Position numbers and translations under genes: made by a program
IMG/VR virus record: IMGVR_UViG_3300006736_000101
Location: 1-22,323 of that record
DNA: 22,323 nucleotides
DNA from: a virus
Direction: 5' to 3' (one strand)
The notes under the pieces: generated by a model
Database searches by the model: none
What the model saw: only the letters and a program-made list of their open reading frames with translations
What the model was told of the DNA's origin: nothing
Shown: one piece after another, positions 15,222-22,323 of the stretch
Layout of the letters: each line of letters starts with the position of its first letter
Numbering within the stretch: the stretch's first letter is position 1

Positions 15222-18200
15222 GAGGTAAATTAAATATACAGAGGGTGGATAGGACTACTGGTGAAAGAGAAGTGGTTTATGAAGCTTACAACCAGATAAC
15301 TCAAGGCATCAAACACGCTTTTGTTAATGTGCTTACAGGTACAGGATCTGATAAAGTAGAGGACTATAAGTTCAGATACTTCCAGTTAGGAGATCAGAAG
15401 TACGATTTAAGTAATTATAATGTTTCAGCAGATATAACTGATGCGTCCTTAAAATCTAAATTCTGGACCATTAAAAGTCCTTTGACGAAAGCAGCTTACG
15501 GTATTAACAGTAAAATGGGAGTTACTAATTTAAATCTTTTTGCTGTGGGTTCCGTGCTTCCTGTTGACGACACCACTGTTATTGATAATTTTGTAGATCC
15601 CCCAGACGCAACTAATATGGTACATGATTACTCTAATAATTTTGGGTGGCCGTCTGATGGGGTTGATCTTAATAGAGGGAATCAATTATCTAGAATGCCT
15701 ACTGTTTGGGATTCTGGTTGTGCAGATGCATGGGAGCCTTTACCAGAAAATAAAAATATATCACCCTTGTCTGCACATGCGGATTACGATATGTCTGGGC
15801 CTGGATTTACTGCCCCAACTTATAGAGTATCCTATACCTCAAGTAGAGATCTTATACAAGATGATGGTGTCTCTCCCGAGTTTACGGAGTCCTGTATTAA
15901 ACCTGGATTTGGATATGTATTCAAAGGTGGGGTTAACGCTGGTAAAAGTATGGGTGAGATACCTTATCTATGGAATCCTATCAAGAAAGATCAAACCATG
16001 TCTTATTATACGGCTGGTGTTCATTATCTTTCTAGTACTACCCAGGTATCTGGGACTCCTACTGCTGGAGCTTGTCAGTTGTTTAATAGGATGGCTATGG
16101 CTCAAATTCATACTACAGCAGGACAAAATAGAATGGAGTTTGCATATAGGTATGATTATGATAATGTAAGTGCTACATATACCCCCTCTGCTTATTTTGT
16201 TTCTAGTGGTTGGCAAAGGAACGAAGATAAAAATGGAGATTCTGCTGAGAAATTCTTAGCAGCGTTCGGTTTATCTTCCGAAGAAGAGTATGGGGTTGTA
16301 TCAGGTAATATTTATAATAGATATGGGCCTATCTACACTTATCAAAATCATTTAGAGGGGTATGTTTCCGCTGGTGGCGCAGGGGCTGCTTACATGGATA
16401 CATCTAATGTAGGATTTGGTCCTAGTGGTAATTTTTATAGGGTTTCAACATCTTGGAACAATGTTCCTGATGGTATTATTGATTTTTATAAAATGACCTC
16501 TACTGGTGCTGAGTTGAATGGTGGTTTAGCTGTTCCTTTCGTTATCCCTATATGCTCTAGTCTTGCTGCTATAAATACAAGTTTACCTTTTAATGTATCA
16601 GCACATCAATTCCCTGGTACAGTTCCTAGGTCACAAGTATACTTATCCCATTTCCAATGGGAGTTTAATCCAGAAGTTTCTCCTAATCAAGTTCACATAG
16701 GGGAAAGACCATTCTTTGTTACCAAACCTCAGGATGTAGTGACTATACCTGAAGGACACTCTACCAGATTACATCCTAATACAACTAATGTAAGGTTAGT
16801 AGTGGACGAAAATTTAGCAAATAATCAAACAATTAATGAGGTTGGTGTATTACTTAAAAATCCAGGAGGCAATGCGGGTAAGGATGTGCCTTATTTAGCC
16901 GCATATAAAGCCTTAGAATATCCTTTAAATAAAAGCGATCAATTCTCTTATCTAATAGATTGGGAGTTTAGTTTTATAGATGAGGAGTATGAGTATGTTG
17001 GTATAAGGACTGCCTACTTTAGAAATTCGCAGCCTACTAGGTTTGAGGGATGGCTTTTCCCTACGGCTGGTGACCCAAAAGTTAATCAGCTTACAGTCTA
17101 CCCAGACTTTAGAGACGCTGATTCCAGCGGTTATGTATACTATGATGTAAATATAGATTTAGATTACCCAGCTTCTGCTGGAACTGAAATAGCATATACT
17201 GTTTCGGGAACAGGAACTACTAATAACTATCTTGTAAAACAACCATGGTCAATAGTAGAGGGTTATGAATCTCCTTTATCTCTAGGGACTTACGACACTA
17301 GTACTTTTATTAGAGTAAGATTGGATGCGTCAGCAGGACTTTCCACCTGGAATGAATATAGTCTTATATTTAAATTAGTTCCAGCGGGATCTAGTAAGGT
17401 AGAATTTCCATCCTCTTATTCAATGGCTCCTTCTGATGAGTTTAGATTGTATTCTAAGACTGCTGTAGTGTCCTCAGTTATGGACGGAGCAACCTTTAAA
17501 GGATGCACTATGCCTCCTGTGTTGTGGTTTAGCGGTACTGCACCTGAGGGGCCGAAGGAGTCCACCATAGCTGTTCCTGTGATGACACATGGAGACTCAG
17601 GATTTGGATTACCCAGCCTGAATGAGCCCTGTTATTGGTATTGGACTTCGGCTGGAGGGAATCTTGTTTCTGGCGATGATTGGCTTATGACTGACTCTGG
17701 TGGGAACGAGGTTTCACAAGGGGAGTATGTTATCTCTGGGGATAATCCAAAAATATATATCAAATCTCTGAATGCTAATACAGGAACAATAAGTATATCA
17801 GGAAATTATGAAAGAGTGGATTTAAGTGCCCAAGGAGTTAGTAGCTTCTCGTTAGTTAGTGCTATGGACGAAAACTTATGGAACGGGACCGATAAATGGA
17901 GTTCCATGTGGCCTAACGACCCAAATAATCCACCGGAACAGTTATCAAAAAATGTAAATAGGGATCTTACTTGGCCTGATACTCCTAGTAGTGGCACTTA
18001 TGTATCAAACTCACATGTTTTTCATGGTCCTATACTGAATTTACCAGATACAAGTGCAACAGACTCTAGGGGTCGTCCCCTTAGGGTACATTACATAACT
18101 TCTAGTTATGCCTCTGATATAAATGTAGAACCACACCCCGCCCATGAGAGCCCAGAAACTAAAATTCCTTATATGAGAAAGGATTTGGAGGGAGAGTATT

Positions 18201-18910
18201 TCGCAGACGGGGCTTTAGATTATTACCCTATCAAGAGATACACTTTATACGCTGTAAAGGTACAAGATCCCTCTCCCTCTAGTGGTGGTATGGTCTTATC
18301 TGGTGGTCCTGGTAGTGATTATGGCCCTTCTCAATACTTTAGAATCTCTTTAAGGGATAAAAGCGCAAATGTACAAGTTTCTTCCTACCCGTTGGCCTAT
18401 CACCCAGATGGTCAATCTAATGCTACCGTAAACTTCGATCAGTCTGCTGGTAATGGCTGGGTGGTTTGTACAACACAAGATGATGACTACCCTAAAGGTT
18501 CAGGAGATAATCCCCCTGATGTTAGTGGTGGTGTGGTTTCGGGTACTGATCATGCAGGAAATGCTGAGTTTACTTTGTGGGTACTTAGAGATGATGAGCC
18601 AAGTTTAGCTAGGAGGACCTATGCTGGAGTTAACATGTTAGCAAGACCTATATATTGTCCTTCTGGTTCTTTAAAAGAAAGTGCGCTTGGAAGTGATTGG
18701 GCTATGTTAAGTGGTGCCCTTTGTATGTATGACCCATTCCTACAAAGTTACGCTTCTTCTGCTCATCCAGATATAATAAATCTAGCTTCTAATATATTAC
18801 CTGAATTTTGGCCTCTAGAAGCTAACCAATGGGAACCTAGAGGGGGATTCGTTACCCCTAAGGCTGGGTCTACATTCTCTAATACATTTACTTTATCGGT
18901 GACAGGATGA
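15218..18910 (+). CDS. Large multidomain baseplate-rim or fibre protein
   Basis: This 1230-residue protein shares an N-terminal module (about 1-65, Arg-Gly-Lys-Leu-Asn-Ile ... Gly-Glu-Arg-Glu-Val-Val-Tyr ... Asn-Gln-Ile-Thr-Gln-Gly) with its neighbours. A second module lies at about 500-592, containing Ile-Asn-Glu-Val-Gly-Val-Leu-Leu-Lys-Asn-Pro (539-549), Tyr-Leu-Ala-Ala-Tyr and Trp-Glu-Phe-Ser-Phe. In the 194-aa neighbour these modules are almost adjacent; here about 430 residues are inserted between them and about 640 are added after. The segment about 635-720 weakly resembles a Calx-beta-like sandwich. The rest is strand-rich, Ser/Gly/Pro-rich and unrecognised. The start overlaps the previous stop (ATGA) and has a good SD, GGAAGG at 15202-15207. 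A structural host-contact or rim role is inferred from position and composition; no catalytic motif is seen. Confidence 0.55.
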   Translation: MRGKLNIQRVDRTTGEREVVYEAYNQITQGIKHAFVNVLTGTGSDKVEDYKFRYFQLGDQKYDLSNYNVSADITDASLKSKFWTIKSPLTKAAYGINSKMGVTNLNLFAVGSVLPVDDTTVIDNFVDPPDATNMVHDYSNNFGWPSDGVDLNRGNQLSRMPTVWDSGCADAWEPLPENKNISPLSAHADYDMSGPGFTAPTYRVSYTSSRDLIQDDGVSPEFTESCIKPGFGYVFKGGVNAGKSMGEIPYLWNPIKKDQTMSYYTAGVHYLSSTTQVSGTPTAGACQLFNRMAMAQIHTTAGQNRMEFAYRYDYDNVSATYTPSAYFVSSGWQRNEDKNGDSAEKFLAAFGLSSEEEYGVVSGNIYNRYGPIYTYQNHLEGYVSAGGAGAAYMDTSNVGFGPSGNFYRVSTSWNNVPDGIIDFYKMTSTGAELNGGLAVPFVIPICSSLAAINTSLPFNVSAHQFPGTVPRSQVYLSHFQWEFNPEVSPNQVHIGERPFFVTKPQDVVTIPEGHSTRLHPNTTNVRLVVDENLANNQTINEVGVLLKNPGGNAGKDVPYLAAYKALEYPLNKSDQFSYLIDWEFSFIDEEYEYVGIRTAYFRNSQPTRFEGWLFPTAGDPKVNQLTVYPDFRDADSSGYVYYDVNIDLDYPASAGTEIAYTVSGTGTTNNYLVKQPWSIVEGYESPLSLGTYDTSTFIRVRLDASAGLSTWNEYSLIFKLVPAGSSKVEFPSSYSMAPSDEFRLYSKTAVVSSVMDGATFKGCTMPPVLWFSGTAPEGPKESTIAVPVMTHGDSGFGLPSLNEPCYWYWTSAGGNLVSGDDWLMTDSGGNEVSQGEYVISGDNPKIYIKSLNANTGTISISGNYERVDLSAQGVSSFSLVSAMDENLWNGTDKWSSMWPNDPNNPPEQLSKNVNRDLTWPDTPSSGTYVSNSHVFHGPILNLPDTSATDSRGRPLRVHYITSSYASDINVEPHPAHESPETKIPYMRKDLEGEYFADGALDYYPIKRYTLYAVKVQDPSPSSGGMVLSGGPGSDYGPSQYFRISLRDKSANVQVSSYPLAYHPDGQSNATVNFDQSAGNGWVVCTTQDDDYPKGSGDNPPDVSGGVVSGTDHAGNAEFTLWVLRDDEPSLARRTYAGVNMLARPIYCPSGSLKESALGSDWAMLSGALCMYDPFLQSYASSAHPDIINLASNILPEFWPLEANQWEPRGGFVTPKAGSTFSNTFTLSVTG

Positions 18911-18951
18911 AAAGAATAGTACTGATTGATGAGAGGTCTAAATACTTATAA
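18907..18951 (+). CDS. 14-codon minicistron bridging two fibre genes
   Basis: A 14-residue reading frame (MKRIVLIDERSKYL) starts on the ATGA overlap with the 1230-aa gene and ends on a TAATG overlap with the 194-aa gene. It exactly fills the only gap in the cluster. Its first codons resemble the start of the 654-aa gene (17 of 24 bases identical; MKRIVLI against MKGIVEI), so it may be the decayed head of a lost paralogue. It may alternatively serve only to carry ribosomes across for coupling. AGG directly abuts the ATG, too close to act as an SD. Translation is unproven. Confidence 0.3.
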   Translation: MKRIVLIDERSKYL

Positions 18952-19535
18952 TGAATAATAAACAAGCAATGAACCCTACTGGGCATCTGACAATCTTCAA
19001 AAAATATGAAGATGGGTCAGAAGAATTATACTTTGACGAAAATAATGTCGTTACTTCTGGGATGGCAGTAGGATTCTCTCATCTATTTGCTGCCTCTGGT
19101 GGAACTAGTATAGTGGATTATCAGATTGTTAACTTTTTAGTCGGTTCTGGGGTTACTGATCCTACTGATTATGGAACATCAACCTTCCAGCTTAGAGCCC
19201 CTATTTTAGGTGAGGCTGATTGGGGATCTGACACAGGACTCGTATTAGAAGATTATTATCCTATAGAGGATGGAAGTATCTTAGGATCTACTAGAGCTTT
19301 TGCACGAATTCGTTTTAGTAATATACATAAAGTAACAAGCACATCTGTAAGGTATACTTTAGTGTTAGATAGGGATACTTTAAATGGGAAGACTTTAAAC
19401 GAGGTTGGACTATTTATGAGAAATCCTAGAGGGAGTGTAACCCCTAACCCAATTCTAGCAGCCTATAGACCCTTTACAGAAATAACAAAGACTAGTGATT
19501 TTAGTCTCATCTTCCGCTGGACCCTACAGTTCTAA
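18951..19535 (+). CDS. Small baseplate-rim or fibre protein, minimal version of the shared module
   Basis: This 194-residue protein appears to be the compact form of the fold shared with the two preceding genes. Residues about 7-65 show Thr-Gly-His-Leu-Thr-Ile ... Asp-Gly-Ser-Glu-Glu-Leu-Tyr ... Asn-Val-Val-Thr-Ser-Gly. Residues about 130-194 show Tyr-Thr-Leu-Val-Leu-Asp-Arg-Asp, Thr-Leu-Asn-Glu-Val-Gly-Leu-Phe-Met-Arg-Asn-Pro (148-159), Leu-Ala-Ala-Tyr and a terminal Phe-Arg-Trp-Thr-Leu-Gln-Phe. The first ATG has a distant SD-like GAGAGG (18931-18936, 14 bases away). A second in-frame ATG at 18969 gives a start (Met-Asn-Pro-Thr-Gly-His) closer to the paralogues' N-termini and could be the true one. 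The stop shares a base with the next ATG. A structural role is inferred from context. Confidence 0.58.
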   Translation: MNNKQAMNPTGHLTIFKKYEDGSEELYFDENNVVTSGMAVGFSHLFAASGGTSIVDYQIVNFLVGSGVTDPTDYGTSTFQLRAPILGEADWGSDTGLVLEDYYPIEDGSILGSTRAFARIRFSNIHKVTSTSVRYTLVLDRDTLNGKTLNEVGLFMRNPRGSVTPNPILAAYRPFTEITKTSDFSLIFRWTLQF

Positions 19536-22323
19536 TGGCCTTCAACTCAAACGACTTATATACCGTTTCTGGTGGTATTGATATATTCAACTACTGGAAC
19601 CCTTTTGTTACCAAGCATGATTCTTCTTCTTTCTATAATTGGGAACAAGATAATCTCCCCTCTTATGATTTAGAGGAGAGAACTTTTTACTTGTGGGAAA
19701 GGTTTGGGTATCATTTATCCGCAGTACCTTCTATGGCACTTGTGGTGTCCTCTTCTGTACCTACTCATTTAGGACTTAGTGCAAATGTGTTTACCTCGGT
19801 CTCTGCTGCTGTGGAAGCTCTCCCAGAGATAATTAGAATGCCTACTCTTATAGAGGTGGCTGTTAGTGGAGATATGGGCGAGCTAAATCTTAATAATATT
19901 AAGTGTGAGGAAGATGGGGCTTTAGAGATTATTAACAGAGGGTTTGCCCCTATGTTGGAGTGGGTTAACGTGCATTCTGATTTCAAAACTAATACTACAG
20001 TACTGGTAGAGGATAGTTGGGACCCTAATCATGGTATACCAAATCAGCTTTCGGGAGCGGGGCCAGTAAACTTTTTAACAAATGCTAGTGCATTATCTGT
20101 GTCTGCTAATACGGCAGATCTATTCCCCGCTAATGGAACGGCTGGATTCTATAGAAATTTATCCTATGCGGCGTTATCAACCTCAGGTGGCGTAGTCCCT
20201 TATAAGACTGGATATGGTGTTGTTGGTGGGTCTAAGGCTGGGGGACAAACATTTAGAAGCTCTAACATTGTATATGTTTCTCCATTGGTCCCTACTTCCT
20301 ATGCCCCTACTCATCAATATGATGATGAAACTATACTTTCGGATGTTTCAAGTACAGCAGGGGATAGGTCTAGACCTGGACAAGGGCAATTGGTTAATGG
20401 TATTATAACTGCTAATAAATTCTCTAAGATTAAGCTTCAAAATTGTGATGGTCCGATATACATTAGAGGCTTTATAGCTGATGGGTATAATGATACTTCG
20501 GACACATTTGATACCGATATAGGAATTGGTGTGTATAATAGTGCGGGTGTAGTCTTGGAGGATTGTGGTGCTATGAGATGCACATCCGCAGGATATGAAT
20601 TGGTTAACTCTAAAGTTGAGTTAGCCAGAAGAAATCTATCCATGAGAAATTACGATACTACTAATAGATTTGATTGGGGCCTTGATGGTAAACAAAATAT
20701 TACTTATGGAATTAAAGCCTCCAATAGTGAGCTTACTTACTCCCCCAGTAAAGGGGATTCTTCATTATCTGCTGCTAAGGGTATTTGTGGTGGTCTTGCA
20801 TCTTATTTTAATACCTATGGAATACACCTAACAAACTCTACCCTTAAGGGTGGAGATAAAATGTCAGGGGCTATGGCTTTAGGTAAACTTAAATATAAAA
20901 CAAGTGTAGAATTAGGTTATAATGATGTTGGTTTGTATGCTACTAACTCTAAGTATTCATTAAATGGTATAACAGATGTATACAATAACGAAACCAATAT
21001 AAAAGCTATAGGAAGTGATATAAGAACTGAAGTATTTAATAATGAGTACGGAGCCAAAGAAGGTATAGTTCTTGAGAATTCAAAGTTCATACTTAATAAA
21101 AATTTAAGTCAGCAGGTTGGTGCTTTAGGGGTTTCACTTTATAATGTAGCTAATACTGTATATGGGTCATATCCCTTTGTACATAATACTAATTTTAGAC
21201 ATTTAGTATTAACTGAAGGGTCTTATTATGGGTTTGATTTCCCAGCAGACTTTTCTAGCCTTTCTTTAGATAACCCTGGTGGAGATAGAATATTTAGTAA
21301 AAATATATTTAATACGTCTTTTGGTACTGATTACGCTGGTACATATGTGCCCAGTATACAAATTAATAATTCTTATGCTGTACTTTCATCGCCATTTATT
21401 ATAAGTGATGACTCTATGACAGCTAGTAGAGCTATAAAGGGAAGTGCTATACAGGTTAATGATGGTGGTGTATGTAAATTAATTGGCAATGGGAGTGATG
21501 GTTGTATGACTAGTATATTTGGACCAACAAGTTTTTCTACACAACAAAAATTAGCAGGGGTAGCAGCACTAAATGGGTCTAAAATTTATATTCATGGTCC
21601 TACTGAAATAATTCAATATGGTGTAGATTTATTAGCTGAAAATAATTCTATTATAAAAGTATGCCCAATTCTGGATAATACTAATTCACACTACGATATA
21701 TCTGGGTATGGACAATTAGGTACTCAAACTACTTTAGAGCTTCACTCTACTAGGGCATGTGCAGTTGCAAATAATAATTCTAAATTAGTGTTTGAAGACT
21801 TAGGCATGTTTGAATATTCCTGGCCCTCATCAGAAAGTGATACAGCGGATTATACCGTTCCTCAGTCTGTGTCTGGTATTATTGCTAGTGGTAGCTTGCA
21901 ATTTTATCCTAACCCACAGTTAAATAGTATGGCTCACAGTGATTTAGTTAGCAGACCTGATGTTGATCTTCCTACATTAAATGCCCCATTTAGTGGTAAT
22001 GCTTTTAAAAGTAAAAAAGATAATTCCATGGGGGTTTATAGATTGATGTGTGAAGATGATTATGGTCTTGCAGGTACAGCGCAATATATACGCGATAATC
22101 TTTCTAGGGGTGGGGTATGTGTTAAGGCTACTGGAAATAGTGAAGTTGTTGTTAGGAATGTTCATTTCCCAGCAGCATATTTAAATTCGGATCAATCATA
22201 CTTTGATCCGTCTGCTAGTGTGGCGGGATGTAATGATTTGTTTATATGGAATATACAAGATTCCTCTAAGCTAAATGCTAGTTACTCAACAGTAAGTGGT
22301 GTCTACCCATCGTTGAATGGTTA
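19535..22323 (+). CDS. Parallel beta-helix-like tail or baseplate protein (3' partial)
   Basis: An open frame of 929 codons begins on a TAATG overlap with the previous gene and runs off the window without a stop. The first 90 or so residues (Met-Ala-Phe-Asn-Ser-Asn-Asp ... Asn-Tyr-Trp-Asn-Pro-Phe) probably form the attachment domain. From about residue 105 the pattern is of short strands broken by Asn/Asp/Gly turns, typical of a right-handed parallel beta-helix. A recurring turn of the form Gly-hydrophobic-x-hydrophobic-x-Asn-Ser-x-hydrophobic appears near residues 333, 357, 398, 434, 472, 515, 611, 680, 703 and 748. Such proteins occur as phage fibres, spikes and depolymerases. I see no clear pectate-lyase or hydrolase active site and make no catalytic claim. 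No SD precedes the ATG. Length and C-terminal domain are unknown. Confidence 0.68.
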   Translation, partial: MAFNSNDLYTVSGGIDIFNYWNPFVTKHDSSSFYNWEQDNLPSYDLEERTFYLWERFGYHLSAVPSMALVVSSSVPTHLGLSANVFTSVSAAVEALPEIIRMPTLIEVAVSGDMGELNLNNIKCEEDGALEIINRGFAPMLEWVNVHSDFKTNTTVLVEDSWDPNHGIPNQLSGAGPVNFLTNASALSVSANTADLFPANGTAGFYRNLSYAALSTSGGVVPYKTGYGVVGGSKAGGQTFRSSNIVYVSPLVPTSYAPTHQYDDETILSDVSSTAGDRSRPGQGQLVNGIITANKFSKIKLQNCDGPIYIRGFIADGYNDTSDTFDTDIGIGVYNSAGVVLEDCGAMRCTSAGYELVNSKVELARRNLSMRNYDTTNRFDWGLDGKQNITYGIKASNSELTYSPSKGDSSLSAAKGICGGLASYFNTYGIHLTNSTLKGGDKMSGAMALGKLKYKTSVELGYNDVGLYATNSKYSLNGITDVYNNETNIKAIGSDIRTEVFNNEYGAKEGIVLENSKFILNKNLSQQVGALGVSLYNVANTVYGSYPFVHNTNFRHLVLTEGSYYGFDFPADFSSLSLDNPGGDRIFSKNIFNTSFGTDYAGTYVPSIQINNSYAVLSSPFIISDDSMTASRAIKGSAIQVNDGGVCKLIGNGSDGCMTSIFGPTSFSTQQKLAGVAALNGSKIYIHGPTEIIQYGVDLLAENNSIIKVCPILDNTNSHYDISGYGQLGTQTTLELHSTRACAVANNNSKLVFEDLGMFEYSWPSSESDTADYTVPQSVSGIIASGSLQFYPNPQLNSMAHSDLVSRPDVDLPTLNAPFSGNAFKSKKDNSMGVYRLMCEDDYGLAGTAQYIRDNLSRGGVCVKATGNSEVVVRNVHFPAAYLNSDQSYFDPSASVAGCNDLFIWNIQDSSKLNASYSTVSGVYPSLNG

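Noticed and set aside
15624-16169. 181-codon + strand frame inside the 1230-aa gene
   Set aside because: It overlaps a long gene in another frame. Its Leu/Ile/Met-rich composition is what AT-rich +1/-1 frames give, and no family pattern is seen.
8961-16577. Further TATAAATA octamers at 8961, 10552 and 16570
   Set aside because: They lie inside coding regions far from any start codon and are plausible by base composition.
18066-18084. Hairpin CTAGGGG / CCCCTTAG with a four-base loop in the 1230-aa gene
   Set aside because: The stem has a bulge, no T-run follows and it is deep inside an intact gene, so it is not a terminator.
19765-19986. Minus-strand frame opposite the beta-helix gene
   Set aside because: It is antisense to an open beta-helix frame and has no ribosome binding site or recognisable protein pattern. 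All other minus-strand frames in the window are likewise shadows.
19535-22323. Polysaccharide depolymerase or pectate lyase activity for the beta-helix protein
   Set aside because: The fold pattern alone does not show catalysis. I could not identify an active-site cluster and the C-terminus is outside the window.

Overview
The window is a tightly packed, AT-rich stretch of phage DNA with every gene on the + strand. It encodes the baseplate and the start of the peripheral fibre region of a contractile-tailed phage. The homologues are those of the T4-like and P2-like baseplate core: a gp53-like LysM-fold wedge protein, a probable gp27/gpD-like hub, a gp5/VgrG-type central spike, a gp25/GPW sheath-initiator wedge protein, a gp6/baseplate-J wedge protein and a very long gp7/P2-gpI-like wedge protein. 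Low GC, large proteins and lectin-like and beta-helix domains fit a large lytic, possibly aquatic, T4-superfamily myovirus. The host cannot be read from the sequence.

Layout: 1-3655 holds the wedge/hub/spike genes. 3655-6780 is a 1041-residue structural protein with a helical N-terminal half and a LamG/ConA-like C-terminal half. 6783-13257 holds the wedge trio gp25, gp6 and gp7/gpI. 13257-19535 holds three proteins of very different length (654, 1230 and 194 aa) that appear to share an N-terminal and a second module. From 19535 to the window end, an open frame of at least 929 codons encodes a parallel beta-helix-like protein and runs off the edge.

Nearly all junctions are overlaps (ATGA, TAATG or a 14-base overlap) or gaps of 0-2 bases. 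This implies one late transcription unit with translational coupling. The only gap, 40 bases at 18911-18950, is filled by a 14-codon minicistron. There is no intergenic stretch long enough for a terminator, and I see no RNA genes, mobile elements or CRISPR arrays.

Working model: the hub and spike pierce the host envelope, the gp25/gp6/gp7 wedges surround the hub and start sheath assembly, and the downstream proteins decorate the baseplate rim and contact the host surface. The less expected observations are the modular paralogy of the three rim proteins, a dnaX-like slippery site with flanking signals inside the hub gene, two identically spaced TATAAATA octamers ahead of gp6 and gp7, a GC-rich island in the 654-aa protein, a cysteine cluster in the gp7-like protein and an Asn-Ser ladder in the terminal beta-helix protein.
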